DNA of 64,000 bases from Leguminivora glycinivorella (GCF_023078275.1 NC_062971.1:5766001-5830000); one strand, 5' to 3'; positions 44,221-55,666 are shown, counted from the first letter of the stretch. The notes: generated from the letters alone by a model not told the origin. Translations and numbers: made by a program.

Positions 44221-44225
44221 TACTT

Positions 44226-44655
44226 ATAGTTATTTGTTATACAAGGGGGCAAAGTTGTATTTTAACGCCGAGTGTGGAATTGAAAAACGAGCAAGTGAAA
44301 GGATTCTATTGTTGAACCACGAGCGAAGCGAGTGGTTCAAGAATAGAATCCTGAACTTGCGAGTTTTTTAACACACGAGAAGTAAAATACATTTGCACCC
44401 GAGTGTAACACAAAACTTTTCCCCTCACTATAGCGAGGAAACTACAACGCAAAAAATGCGTTTATCACTGCTTCCAGTAGTTCCACAGGTGGTAAATCAT
44501 CGTTATTACTAGATTTACCTACTTTTATCAATTTTAAAACAGTTAATTTGACTTTATTCAAGGTCAAATTACTTTACCCACTAGTGGATAAAATACGTTT
44601 TTACCCGCTGGTATTAAAGGACAAAACACGTGTTTCCGAGCTAGTGAGGGGAAAA
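44226..44655 (+). repeat. Interspersed repeat family C, copy 2
   Basis: AGTTATTTGTTATACAAGGG to CCGAGCTAGTGAGGGGAAAA; follows the Helitron by only five bases. It lacks about 12 bp (AAAGTATAAGC) present in copy 1. Confidence 0.85.
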
Positions 44656-44707
44656 TACATTTACTGTTCTACTCCATAACATACTCATTCATGTACAGAT
44701 CCATGTA

Positions 44708-44870
44708 ATGCGAAACGGGTTTCCTTTCTATTTTGTATTTTTCCGGAAACGTTCGTATTTGTCATGCTAGTTCAGTAAATGTCAGTACATCTTGTACTGA
44801 GATGACGTTCGTACGTTTCCGTAACAATACGAAGGCGAATCTTTTCGCACTATATCTGTACAATATAAGT
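44708..44870. mobile_element. Snap-back MITE, CGGAAACG family, copy 2
   Basis: TTTTTCCGGAAACGTTCGTA at the left and TACGTTTCCGTAACAATACG at the right, ending CTTTTCGCACTATATCTGTA. Inverted relative to 1400-1563. Confidence 0.65.
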
Positions 44871-45597
44871 ACATCTTACCCTCACTTATTTAACTAACAC
44901 GAAAATCAAGATCCGTATATCTAACGGCGAAAATTTCAAATAACGCTATTAGGATAACTAGGGTAATTCGTTACTTACCAGTTACCCTACATGTAAAATC
45001 AAATCTAAGTTCCGACATCAAACGAAACGACGGGACGGTTTACGCTCATAATTCGATCATGATGGTTTCGAACGTGGTCTACTAACGGCAGCCCTTCGTA
45101 GCTTACTAACTTAAAAATTTTGAGATTATTTGACACGGGACGAAATTACGTAATTATTCGTATATAGTTCGTAAGAAAGTCCCAATTGGTCCCAAAATCC
45201 CAATACAATATTTGTGTTAAATGTCGTTCGTAAACGGAAAAGTAGGAACTTTGATTTGACTTAGATACAATTGTTTCTTTCCACAATGATTCTTATAATT
45301 ATAAAATTAAAACTTCTACTAAATTAATACTAAGATAGAATCAGTGGTCCCCCTCGATGTCTGTATAAAATACAGATGAAGTATCTAAAACAATTTTATA
45401 AATAATTTTCTAATTTTCCCCATAAAAATAACTTCGACGCGCCCATATCCTGTACTTACGCATTAATAAGGAAATGTCTACATTTAGCGAATGCTCAGCC
45501 ACTCATATAAATCGTATTGGACGCCGTACTACAGCCCAATAAAGAGATCACGTATTGACTGAGTCATTAGCAAACTAGTTTTAGGCTGTGGCCAGGC
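44871..45597. other. No gene or recognisable repeat
   Basis: AT-rich spacer; nothing supported. Confidence 0.45.
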
Positions 45598-45753
45598 CCT
45601 GCAGCCGAATGGCATTTCTGCGACGCGAAACGCCACCGAAACGACGCAGAAAGGTAAAGGCTCTGTAGCTCTGTAGCTACGAAAATTAGGAAAAAATATT
45701 GTCGTGAGATTCGTGAGCGTTTGGTAAGCGTTTGTGTATTCGGCTATACGTAC
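45598..45753. mobile_element. MITE, GCCGAATGGC family
   Basis: CAGCCGAATGGCATTTCTGC then GACGCGAAACG and, at the right, GTGAGCGTTTGGTAAGCGTT TGTGTATTCGGCTA. Same architecture as 50050-50225. Confidence 0.6.
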
Positions 45754-45847
45754 GGTCACACTACGAGCCTCTATAATATCACGAGTTTGGGATGTTTTAG
45801 AATATCGAGTTGGATTCCTGTCTTCGCCACCAGTGGGTTTGATAGCT

Positions 45848-46622
45848 TTTTTAACCGCTTTCCAAATCTCAAGGGAAGGGGTTCTCAATTCGTCTGTATT
45901 TTTTTTTAATGTTTGTTCCTCGATATCTCCGTCGTTACTGGACCGATTTTGAATTTTTTTTTTGATTGAATGTCCCATTTTTCTCAGAACCCAGTTCTGA
46001 TGATGGGATCCTGGAGAAATCGAGGGAACTCCTCAAATCTGAAAGGCATAGATAACGAAACACGATAACGATATGGTGATTTTTGTGTTTTTAAAGGAAC
46101 AGCATGCATTTACGTACGGAACAGTGACATTTGGTGCAGTGGAACTCCTGATGATGGTCAGAATGGAAGTTGGAACTCCTCAAATCTGAACGGCACACTT
46201 ATAGTGACTTTGGTATTTTTATAAGAACAGCATGCACTTACGTCCAGAACAGTGACATTTGGTGCAGTGGAACTGCTGATGATGGTCAGAACGGAACTCC
46301 TCAAATCTGAACGGCACACTTATAGAGACTTTGGTATTTTTATAAGAACAGCATGCACTTACGTCCAGAACAGTGATATTTGGTGCAGTGGAACTGCTGA
46401 TGAAGAGTGAGCCGCCCCTAGTTAGAGTTCCGTTCTGATAATCATTCTCATCTGTAAGTACTTCAGAATCATCCAAATTTCAAAATTGGTTCAGAAATGA
46501 CGGAGATATCGAATAACAAACATTAAAAAATATACAGACGAATTGATAACATAATCCAACATTTGAAAGTATTTATCACCAGAACCCCAAAGGAAGGCGG
46601 TTTTTTTTTCTTAAAAATTATT
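45848..46622. mobile_element. Transposable element carrying the 120-bp satellite, copy 2
   Basis: The left end has TTTTTTAACCGC, TCAATTCGTCTGTATTTTTT and GTTCCTCGATATCTCCGTCG. The right end has the complement (TGACGGAGATATCGAATAAC, ATATACAGACGAATTGATAA) and then CACCAGAACCCCAAAGGAAG. The centre (46095-46420) holds two to three units with ACAGTGACATTTGGTGCAGT. The shorter array than copy 1 suggests unit number varies. Confidence 0.75.
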
Positions 46623-47744
46623 TAGTGTATGGTATTTATTTCAAGTTTCGCTCTACTTAGTCAGTTCTAAAGTTCTGTCACAAAGGTTTTAAGTGATAAA
46701 AACTTTATTGACAGATATTTCTTACTATGCATATGCATGGTTTGAAAGCTCGTTTCATACTGAATAAATTGCAATATTACTTAAAGTACTTTGCTGTCGC
46801 AGTTTCGCGTGGTTCCTTGTAACATCTGAAAATTTGGTAAAAAAAACAAGTCAAGAAACACGCGACCTCTTCCGGACGTTTTTATTTTTTATTTATTTTT
46901 GGTTGGCTTAATATGCTTTAATGATACTTATTATAAATGCTGGGTCTTTTATCTTTAAGTTTGTATATGATTTTTGTGAATTAAATGGACAATATTGCTA
47001 CTGTACAACGTTTTGTTGCACATTCCCGTTGATGATTGTGAAATCTAAGCGTTTTACTGAAAAGTACCCAAGTTCTAAAGGTTACTAGCAGACTTAACGA
47101 TTTCTAGGAAAATGAAATACCAGTAATTCAATATGCCCAAATTCAGAGATATCATACTAAAAAAATAATTATTTTATTTGGCTAATGTAACAATGTTTTT
47201 TTCTTCCTTTTGCGAAGTCTATTTTTCCGCGTGCTGACGTCTATCGACAAACTCAAAGTAATCAAGGATTCTTAAAAATCACGATCTACATTTACGATCG
47301 TTTATATCACATTTTAATAAGTATAAAGGTTTTGATATCATGTATTTTTTATTGAATAAAAACCTTTATATACAATTTTATCAGTTAAAGCATTTGTGAC
47401 AGAACTTTAGGACCGACTAAGTAGAATAAGTACCTATGTTATAGCGTAAATGTTAGGGAAAATATGTATTTTTTTTGTTTTCACGGGACACCATGAAATC
47501 GTTTCGTTTAAATCAACACTAGTTATTCAACGCTAGGTAGGTATAAATTTTGATTGTGCCGTGTGATGCTCTCGCCCATCGCGATGCTCGCCGCTTTTAT
47601 CCAACCTCGCAGGTGCAAGCTTAATTTTAAGCGTCTGACTTCTACAAAATTATCACATTCACGTCTTAACTATTGAACAGGCGGGACTCGGGTCATAATC
47701 GCTGCCAAATGAAACTGTTTTGGACTACGGTGACGGTGACTTAC
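46623..47744. other. No gene or recognisable repeat
   Basis: AT-rich to about 47550. A (GTTTT/TATTTATT) stretch lies near 46880, and AAGTTCTGTCAC.AA / CATTTGTGACAGAACTTTAG (46670 and 47391) form a distant inverted pair, possibly one old element. GC rises after 47550. Confidence 0.4.
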
Positions 47745-47815
47745 CGCGCCATTCGCTGCGTCGCGTGCCGCGTCCGTCCAGTCCGCAGCCTTATTTTGAG
47801 CCGCGATTTCCCATA
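47745..47815 (-). other. Candidate minus-strand first exon (donor at 47744)
   Basis: On the minus strand a CpG-rich block (GCTGCGGACTGGACGGACGC, then GGCACGCGACGCAGCGAATG) is followed by GGCGCG and GTAAGTCACC, a consensus 5' splice site. It is a GC island in AT-rich DNA with no inverted ends. It resembles an untranslated first exon with promoter just upstream (near 47815-47830), but no partner exon was found on the minus strand within the window. Confidence 0.3.
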
Positions 47816-48516
47816 TGGTCTAATTTATTTAATTAATTCTATTATTAATTAATCTACTAGATATGTTGATAGTGTCCCAGAAGACCGTAAATACAGTATG
47901 TGACAGACTCGAGCATTTCTAATTTTGTGCGAAAAAGAATGTGTAGCATGTTAAAAAGCAGTTTGAAAAGTGATGATTTCACAAAGAAAAAACTTAAAGA
48001 TGTATAAAGTTTTCTGCTTCGCTTTAAAGTTACTTAATAATGTCCTGTTTAATTTGTCTGTGTAACCAGTGATTTTCGTTTCGAAATAATTAGATATGTA
48101 AGTCGAAAAAAACGCATAGTTTAAATGAGTTAGGAGCTGTCCCTACCTAGGGCCCTTCCCTTCTGTGGCCCTTCCTAAAAAACGGTTAGTTCAAACACTT
48201 ACATAATTGTCACTTGATCTAACAGATCCTAATATAGATCGTAGGCTCGATGTAGATATTTAGCTTTTCGTAACTAGATCAAGAATGCAGCCAATCCCAG
48301 TCCGATATGACAGCGGTATGATATCGCAATTGATTTCATTGGCCATGTTGTGTCACGTCGAATGAGTGCTTTATGGTTATGAATGTAGTTCACATATGTC
48401 TAAGCCTATGGTTGGTGACGTGACAAGTAATTTCATGTATTACATGAAGCAGTTTAACCATTCGTGGACTGTAAAATATGATGTGCGATATGTGTCTATT
48501 ACTGACAATTATATTA
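47816..48516. other. No gene or recognisable repeat
   Basis: AT-rich spacer; nothing supported. Confidence 0.45.
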
Positions 48517-48695
48517 TCCATACTAATATTATAAATGGGAAAGTGTGTGTGTCTGTTTGTTTGTCCGTCTTTCACGGCAAAACGGAGCGACGAATTGAAG
48601 TGATTTTTTAAGTGGAGATATTTGAAGGGATGGAGAGTGCCATAGGCTACTTTTTGTCTCTTTCTAACGCGAGCGAAGCCGCGGGGAAAAGCTAG
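48517..48695 (+). mobile_element. Non-autonomous Helitron (Lep1-like), copy 2
   Basis: A, then TCCATACTAATATTATAAAT; GCGAGCGAAGCCGCGGGGAA AAGCTAG then T. 179 bp with the internal CTTTCACGGCAAAACGGAGC and CATAGGCTACTTTTTGTCTC shared by all copies. No Rep/helicase is encoded. Confidence 0.9.
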
Positions 48696-49060
48696 TATCT
48701 CATAATTTGACCGGCATATTTTTGTATAAACATAATAATATATTTTGATTAAAACATTTTATAACATTGTAATTAGGCTTTTAACCTTCATTTCGCGAGG
48801 GTCTATTTTTTCTAAACATTGTTGTAAAATGACAAAGAGTGCTTTTAATAAAAAAAATGATTTAGGGTTTAATATTCACTTTACGACGACTCTCTAGTCA
48901 CAAAAACTACTTACATTCTTACCACTCGTAGGTCGTAAACTGTAAAACCTTTCCAAGCCTTACACTTTTGGGGAATACTTGTAAAGCTGGGTGCTCACAT
49001 GTAAGACAAATGGGTAGTATGTGTATTTTGTGGATATCGATTTTAGGTGTGCGATAGACT
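48696..49060. other. No gene or recognisable repeat
   Basis: AT-rich spacer; nothing supported. Confidence 0.45.
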
Positions 49061-49506
49061 TACAGTACCGGTCAAAAGTTTGAGTTCACCCTTTGATTTC
49101 GGTACAAATGAGTACTTTTGTACGATAATTATCTTCGGTTTGGTAGTCGAAATATGTTTTTAACTTATATTTATTGTTTTGTGGAGATTTGTTTTACTAG
49201 TTAGACACAATTTACGTACCTTTCTTTCACTAAAATCTAATAAACATGACGGCAAAATGCTAGTTATATTTATGGCCTTGCCTTTGCCACTAATTGAGAC
49301 ACATCTTTACACGAAACACAGTTTTAGCCAGATAATATAGGCCAAATAATTATTTAGCCTATAAGATTTGAGGGAAACAGATATTAAAAAAATATAAATT
49401 GTTTACGAAACAAATTTTGACATCTTAACTACAAAAAACTATCTCTCTAAAGCAGTCAATTGTACTGGAAACAAGGAGTGAACTTAAATTTTTGACCGGT
49501 ACTGTA
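49061..49506. mobile_element. Tc1/mariner-type non-autonomous element
   Basis: TA, CAGTACCGGTCAAAAGTTTG AGTTCACC at the left and GGAGTGAACTTAAATTTTTG ACCGGTACTG TA at the right. The CAGT..CCGGTCAAAAGTTT ends are the classic Tc1-like terminal sequence. The 442-bp body has no transposase frame. Confidence 0.9.
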
Positions 49507-49844
49507 CTACAAAAACTGATGATTTGGGATCATGAGAATCAAGAATTGGTAAATATTTGTGGTTTTTCGTGAAAATCAAATTTCCCTTTATCCTAAAATC
49601 TATACTTGTTTTTTTTTATTTTCAAAAACACTTCGCAACTATGACTTTTTTTGCTATTTCCGCATGTATGTACCCCGCTGATAATGCAGACCACTTCGCC
49701 GGATCGGCCATAACGCTCTCACCTCTTTATGATAATGTACTCTTCGCCACTTTGCCTCCGCCCTCGACCCCTTTCTGTACAGCCTATGTCCACAACTCTG
49801 ACGGTTTACGAGTGAGGGTGAATTTTTACACGTAGCTTAATGGA

Positions 49845-50225
49845 CTAAGGCTCTGAGTACGTAGCCAAATGTACAAACGCTTAATTTAGCATTATCGTAA
49901 CTAGCTATCTCTATCGGTCTTCCGTATTGGCGCGATAAAGCCAGAATGCGTTTCGATCGGCATCTAATAGTGTCAACGGTTGTCATTTCGGCTAGGCTGA
50001 CTGGCCTCAAATCTCGGGCTTGATTGAAGTCCATTCCAAATTGTTTACACGTAGAGAACTGGTGCCGTAGCCGAATGGCATTTCTGCGACGCGAAACGAA
50101 AACGAAACGCCGCGAAAGGTAGTCTGGCTCTGTCGCGCCAATATGCAAGAGTGATGGAGATAGATATTTACGAGCGTTTCGTTTAGTGAGCGTTTCGTGA
50201 GCGTTTGTGCATTCGGCTATGCACG
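49845..50225. mobile_element. Two adjacent GCCGAATG-family MITE copies
   Basis: Copy a (about 49850-50000) has CGTAGCCAAATGTACAAACG and the complement-type GATCGGCATCTAATAGTGTC. Copy b (about 50050-50225) has GTAGCCGAATGGCATTTCTG at the left and CGTTTGTGCATTCGGCTATG at the right. The plus frame at 49557-49835 and the minus frame at 49837-50148 are not genes. Confidence 0.6.
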
Positions 50226-50237
50226 CTGAAATCGTTT

Positions 50238-50331
50238 TACCCCCTTATTACTTTGTTCACTAAAGTTAAAAGGGACCAAACGATTTTAATCCGCTTGATA
50301 ATTTTAGTGAACGTTTATGAATAAGGGGGTA
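50238..50331. mobile_element. TA-flanked MITE (ACCCCCTTATT), copy 2
   Basis: TA, CCCCCTTATTACTTTGTTCA at the left and TGAACGTTTATGAATAAGGG GG TA at the right. Its right TA is also the left TA of the next element. Confidence 0.8.
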
Positions 50332-50593
50332 CAGATGTAGTGCAAAAATAATTTCCTTAGTAGATTTTTACGGAAACGTACGAACGTGTCGTGATATTTC
50401 AGCCAGTCTCAGTAAGTCGACTACAAAGAGATGTATACACTTTTTCACCTTATTACAATGCAACAAGGTGAAAAAGGTGATACATCTCTTTGTAGTCGAC
50501 CGTACAACACGTACTGACACTGTCTGAATTAGCAAGACCAGTGCGAACGGTTTCGGAAAAAACGAAGGAAAGGCTTTTCGCAATACATCTGTA
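50330..50593. mobile_element. Snap-back MITE, CGGAAACG family, copy 3 (interrupted)
   Basis: TACAGATGTAGTGCAAAAAT at the left and TTTTCGCAATACATCTGTA at the right give inverted ends with TA targets. The arms carry TACGGAAACGTACGAACGTG and GCGAACGGTTTCGG. Interrupted at 50413-50504 by another MITE. Confidence 0.75.
50413..50504. mobile_element. Palindromic MITE (GTCGACTACAAAGAG), nested copy
   Basis: GTCGACTACAAAGAGATGTA and its complement form arms of about 40 bp around a tiny loop, bounded by TA. Sister copy at 54896-54988. Confidence 0.8.
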
Positions 50594-51423
50594 AGTTATT
50601 GGAAATATCATGTTACAACACTCAAGCTTTATAAAATTTCACAATCAGTATTGTACTTAACCCGAAAGAACGTGCTGAATATTATTAAACTCTATTTATT
50701 ATAGGTGCTGCTATTCTGAGGTACTGGGTAAATTTTATTTTATAGCAGTTATTTGCCACAGAATAATGGAAAATTGAGCGCCATTTAGTGTAAATGTAGC
50801 ACTTAAATTAACGAGCCTTAAAACGGGACGAGCAAAATAAAACTAAAGAATTTTACGTCAGTAACAGAAAACTAAAGAGTACCCGTTTAATCAAAAGGAA
50901 AATGGTAAGTAGACGAGATTTAGCTGTTATCTTCTTAGAAGTTTAATGAGATGTAAATAACTCCTCGTTGCTAATGGCTAATTCTATCTTTTATCCGAAG
51001 TATCTTAAATTTAAGTCTTTCTCGTCATTAATCACAGGGAATTTAGTAAAACATCACTAAATTACAAGTCGTTGACTACATCTATGCGCTAGCTTTAAAC
51101 CCGCGTTGAAAGTAGTCTATAATTTATAAAAATAATGATAAAAATGTCTTGTCAAACTGGAATCTAAGATTTCAAGCGAAGATATAAAGAACCGTTAGCC
51201 TGGCTGCAGGGCGAACTAGTTTTGCGTAAACAATTTCCATAGAAAAATCATAGTGATCTTTTTGTAATAGCATTTTCTCAGGGAACCTGCTTACGTTAAC
51301 GAATTCCGTAAAAGGCATAATTGCATCATTGTGTGACCTGATAACGATGGGAGATTATATAATTTCCTATGTAATTAGTTATGACAGTTACTACATTGTG
51401 TTTATGTTTACATAGTAACTTCG
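50594..51423. other. No gene or recognisable repeat
   Basis: AT-rich spacer. AAAATGGTAAGTAGACGAG at 50898 contains a donor-like site directly after an ATG, but no exon context supports it. Confidence 0.4.
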
Positions 51424-51680
51424 CTGGTTCGGCCACCTACTAAGAATGGGACAGGATCGGGCTGCCAAGAGGGCGTATCTGGAAAGACCAGCTGGTGGCC
51501 GCCCGGCGGATCGGCCCAGATACCGCTGGGAAGACAGTGTGATGGCGGATCTGTGTCAGCTACAAGCCGATAATTGGAAGGAAGCTGCGCAGGATCGGGA
51601 TAAGTGGCGAGCTCTCGTTTTGGAGGCCAAGATCCTCTTTGGACCACAGAGCAATACTAGTCAGTTAGTTAGTAAACATG
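51424..51680 (+). mobile_element. LINE C-terminal coding fragment and tail
   Basis: The open frame starting at 51446 reads MGQDRAAKRAYLERPAGGRP, ADRPRYRWEDSVMADLCQLQ, ADNWKEAAQDRDKWRALVLE and AKILFGPQSN. It is preceded by RWFGHL-type sequence. The order GHLLRM - RPAGGRP - RYRW.D - W...A.DR..WR is the conserved C-terminus of lepidopteran RTE-like LINEs. The (TTAG)n tail at 51660-51673 marks the 3' end. 5'-truncated; the frame itself is intact over 70 codons. Confidence 0.75.
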
Positions 51681-51876
51681 TGTTCTGCCAAGCAGTTATT
51701 AGCTATGACATTTCTATTTGTTCGCTATATTATTGAAGCCATAAAGACCGAGCACAATAGGTTCGGTGGGGAAGCCAGAAAAATGCACAACTGAATTCAT
51801 TCTGGCAATAATGGTATTCTCCATTCTCGCGCAGTAGCCTTATACTTTCTTGTATCAATTATAGTACATAATCATC

Positions 51877-52156
51877 ATCATCCTCCTTGCTACCCGGCAT
51901 TTGCCACGGCTCATGGGAGCCTAGGGTCGCTTTGACAACTAATCCCAAGATTAGGCGTAGGCACTAGTTTTACGAAGGCGACTACCATCTGACCTTCCAA
52001 CCCGAAGGGTAACTAGGGCATATTGAATTAGTCCGGTTTCCTCACTATGTTTTCCTTCACCGAAAAGCGACAGGCAGATGATATTTCGCACTTAAGTTCC
52101 GAAAAACTCGATCGAAAGTTGCACGTTCTTACCGCTAGGCCACCAGCGCTTAAGCA
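51877..52156 (-). mobile_element. SINE with tRNA-like head, internally deleted
   Basis: On the minus strand the head AAGCGCTGGTGGCCTAGCGG carries an A box (TGGCCTAGCGG). The body then includes GTTTTTCGGAACTTAAGTGC, TCGGTGAAGGAAAACATAGT, CCTTCGGGTTGGAAGGTCAG and ACTAGTGCCTACGCCTAATC, with a GATGATGATGAT tail. No B box is found after the head, so that stretch is probably deleted. A truncated relative is at 29338-29484. Confidence 0.75.
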
Positions 52157-52321
52157 TCTGCTTCTAAAACGGGCGGCAATCAGGTAAATAAATATTGTAG
52201 TTCGCATTTATGTTTGCAAATTGGCAATAACTAAATAAAAATATTTAACTTAAAGGTTTACATTGCATTGGCATAATTTTTATAGGATACCTACAACCAA
52301 GTTGTGCAAATGACTTTCTTG

Positions 52322-52562
52322 TTTTGCTAACATACATACATACATATAATCACGCCTGTATCTCATAAAGGGGCAGGCAGAGCATATGAACTACTAAGTT
52401 TCAGTGCCACTCTTGCCAAAAAAGGGTTGAAAGAAATCCAAAATTATGACGTTGCAGTGACAGGTTGCCAGCCTCTCGCCTACGCCACAATTTAACCCAT
52501 ATCCCACAGTAGACGGGAAGAAAAGGGGTGGTGAAATTCTTAACCCTTCACCACACGGGTTT
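52322..52562 (-). mobile_element. LINE 3' end with TGTA tail, copy
   Basis: ACATACATACATA tail, ATAATCACGCCTGTATCTCA, GGGGCAGGCAGAGCATATGA, GACAGGTTGCCAGCCTCTCG and GGTGGTGAAATTCTTAACCC, collinear with 43547-43808 but with small deletions. Confidence 0.7.
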
Positions 52563-52991
52563 TGCTAACGAGTGTAGATTTTTAGTAAAAAGTTAAATAT
52601 CGAGGGAAGCTGAGAAGAAATGACCAAATAAGGCATTTGATTACCAACTCTGGCTAGAGATCTGCGAAGTGGGTCTAACTCACGTCAACAGGTAATATAG
52701 TCCTTGATTCCTGCCACGCACCAATCCGGGGCCCTATTCGAGTCGTTGAAATAAACGCTGGTTATATTCGTTTGTGTGCCATAATTTTACTGTCACTCTT
52801 ATTTTAACACTTTCCTTAGCAATACTTATGGGGCTGTTTTCAATGTTTTCATGTTATCCATAGTGACTAATCGTTCACATGAAATCTCTCTTGGCAATTA
52901 ACGGATTAAAAGAAACTGAATTTGAGATATCGGAGGTTGCTAGCCACAACATCACAACTGTACCCAAATTTCAGAGTCGACTTTTACAGCA
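52563..52991. other. No gene or recognisable repeat
   Basis: Spacer; nothing supported. Confidence 0.45.
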
Positions 52992-53434
52992 CTTCAGATG
53001 ATACAGGAGGGGTCAATTCTCCATACAAACGCTCTCGACTATTTCCTCCCTAGTTGTTGAAGATAGATCAATGATTTTTACAACACAGTTTTTTTTTATC
53101 TGTTGCGGACCGTTTTCACTTTTTGATATTCTTATTTTTAAAGACTATTGATTGTGGCGCAAAAAAGGTATGATATTCAAAATTGGTAACAATTAACCAA
53201 AAAAACGAAACGGCCTGAGACAAATTATTTCATTGTTATTCAGGTTCTCAAATTTTGTTACGATTGATTAAGTTTTGAAGGAGGAAACAGTCGAGAGCGG
53301 AACCTCGATTTCAAAGATTTTTTCGCAATATCTTTTAACTGAGTTGTCCTGAATGGACAATTTTTTTCGATAAATCCCAAAGTGAAAGGGGGACTCCTTT
53401 CTATTTTAGCATTTTCGCTCCTGTAGCGTCTTAA
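52992..53434 (+). mobile_element. Family E DNA element, CTACAGGAG subtype
   Basis: Left end CTTCAGATGATACAGGAGGG (first T of TTAA changed); right end GCTCCTGTAGCGTCTTAA. Internal deletions relative to 28097-28624. Its termini resemble 13858-14391 more than the other copies. Confidence 0.75.
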
Positions 53435-53536
53435 CATAATTACATATATGAAGTAAACGACGTTATCGTCAATAAGTGCTGTTCCTAATGTTTCGTCTGC
53501 AATAAGGCAGAATTTGTAAGAATTTCAGATGAAACT

Positions 53537-53767
53537 GTTTTTAACCCCCGACGCAAAAACGACGGGGTGTTATAAGTTTGACGTGTCTGTCTGTGTGTTT
53601 GTCTGTCTGTGGCATCGTAGCTCCCGAACGGATGAACCCATTTAGATTTAGTTTATTTGTCTGAAAGCTGAGTTAGTCGGGAGTGTTCATAGCCATGTTT
53701 CATGAAAATCGGTCTACTATGTGGCGCTCGGGGGTTTTTTCAAAATTTTAATTTCGTGGTTAGGTTA
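53537..53767 (+). repeat. Repeat family B, copy 5
   Basis: TTTTTAACCCCCGACGCAAA, short CTGT tract, GCTCCCGAACGGATGAACCC and TTTTAATTTCGTGGTTAGGT. Confidence 0.85.
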
Positions 53768-54273
53768 TTGTACTTTAATTGATGCACAAACACCTTTCTG
53801 TATGGTTTTGAATGATCCACGGCTCATTTCATTAGACTTATATTGACGGGGGTATACTTATGTAAAACCGTGATTACTGTTTAGATTAGATATTTTTGTG
53901 GTCATGACGCATGTAAGTACCTACAAACTGCGTCTAAGAACTCCACAAAAATAAAAAAAGGTAATCACGGCCTATTTTCCCATAAAAGGTGACAATATCA
54001 CGAGCCACAATTTAAACAAGTTGAATACAACCTCGGTTATCGGCGCGCAATATCAAGGCGCCGGCGATAGTGGGCGTCGCACAATGGAATGTAGGTACTT
54101 ACCCGATTTCGAGCTGCATTTTAAAAGCCTTAGTATGGAAAAAACTCTCAAAATCGATGCATCTGAAGAAAAGGATAATGTCTACAATTGCGCAATTTCC
54201 ATAGAGATGTAATAAGATTCTGGCAAAATGGTTTACTTTACATTAAAACGACCGCATGCATGCTATACATGTA
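53768..54273. other. No convincing gene
   Basis: The 63-codon frame at 54021-54212 has no motif. GTACTTACC at 54093 gives a minus-strand donor-like site, but GTAGGTACTTAC words are common in this genome, so I give it no weight. Confidence 0.4.
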
Positions 54274-54705
54274 AATAGTTATTTGTTATACAAGGGGGCA
54301 AAGTTGTATTTTAAGGCCGAGTGGGGAATTGAAAAACGAGCAAGTGAAAGGATTTTATAGTTGAACCACGAGCGAAGCGAGTGGTTCGAGAATAGAATCC
54401 TGAACTTGCGAGTTTTTTAACACACGAGAAGTAAAATATATTTGCACCCGAGTGTAACACAAAACTTTTCCCCTCACTATAGCGAGGAAACTACAACGCA
54501 AAAAATGCGTTTACCACTGCTTACAGTAGTTCCACAGGTGGTAAATCATCTTTATTACTAGATTCACCTACATTTATCAATTTTAAAGTAGTTAATTTGA
54601 CTTTATTCTAGGTCAAATTACTTTACCCACTAGTGGATAAAATGCGTTTCTACCCGTTGGTATTAAAGGACAAAACACGTTTTTCCGAGCTAGTGAGGGG
54701 AAAAA
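54274..54705 (+). repeat. Interspersed repeat family C, copy 3
   Basis: ATAGTTATTTGTTATACAAG to CCGAGCTAGTGAGGGGAAAA; same length and deletion pattern as the 44226 copy. Confidence 0.85.
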
Positions 54706-54895
54706 TGAATGAATGGGTTCATAAACAAAATACCTGCCCTCTCGGATTCATAATTCCTGAAAGGTCAACATACTCTTAATATTGGTAAAGTGCTGCTGTT
54801 TCTGAACGCAACCAAGTATTTGAATGAATGGAATAGTTTATTCCTAAGTCCATTCAATGGCTCACTCATTATCTTCTTTGCCACCAACTCCCTTG

Positions 54896-54988
54896 TACAG
54901 TCGACTACAAAGAAATATATCCACTTTTTCACCTTATTGCATTGTAATAAGGTGAAAAGGTGGATACATCTCTTTGTAGTCGGCTGTA
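54896..54988. mobile_element. Palindromic MITE (CAGTCGACTACAAAG), copy 1
   Basis: TA, CAGTCGACTACAAAGAAATA at the left and CATCTCTTTGTAGTCGGCTG TA at the right. Arms of about 42 bp (CACTTTTTCACCTTATTGCA / complement). Sister of 50413-50504; here the CAGTCGACTAC end is complete. Confidence 0.85.
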
Positions 54989-55005
54989 CGACACAGCTCT
55001 GTAAA

Positions 55006-55180
55006 TCCATACTAATATTATAAATGGGAAGGTGTGTGTGTCTGTTTGTTTGTCCCTCTTTCACGGCAAAACGGAGACACAAATTGACGTGATTTTTTAG
55101 TGGAGATTGAAGGGATGGAGAGTGACATAGGCTACTTTTTGTCTCTTTCTAACGCGAGCAAAGCCGCGGGTAAAAGCTAA
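55006..55180 (+). mobile_element. Non-autonomous Helitron (Lep1-like), copy 3
   Basis: A, then TCCATACTAATATTATAAAT; 3' end GCAAAGCCGCGGGTAAAAGC TAA, that is CTAA before T, which still fits the CTRR rule. 18 bp from the preceding MITE. Confidence 0.85.
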
Positions 55181-55666
55181 TTAACTATAATTATAAGTTA
55201 GGTATTTAATTTATCCCCCAATAGCTGCGATATTTGCACGTATAACCAACACGAATAGACGGGACACAGACAAAACTACATAAAATAATGTCGTTCTTGC
55301 GGTTTCCAAGGTATCCATCTATAGACCGATGAAATTGGTAAGCAAGTAATTTCATCATTGACATTATCATAGATACAGACGTGTTGTAACAAGAACCTGC
55401 AAAAACCTCAGGAATCTAGTTAGACCAGCTGCGAATCTAAATATTAAATGCCTATTCGTTCCATCCCTCTTCAAATGTAACCTTATTTGTAATGCTTTAA
55501 ACGTGTTATTCGTTTATTATAGCTTGTCCGATATTGTATATATCGTATGACAGCACAGTTAAAACTTAATGAGCAGTATTTAAGCTCGTAAAGCGAAGGT
55601 ATCGGTTGCAGACATTATGCAGTATTTACAAGTTTGTGTCCCGGTTTATTACGCGAAACAAATTAA
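55181..55666. other. No gene or recognisable repeat
   Basis: AT-rich spacer; nothing supported. Confidence 0.45.
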
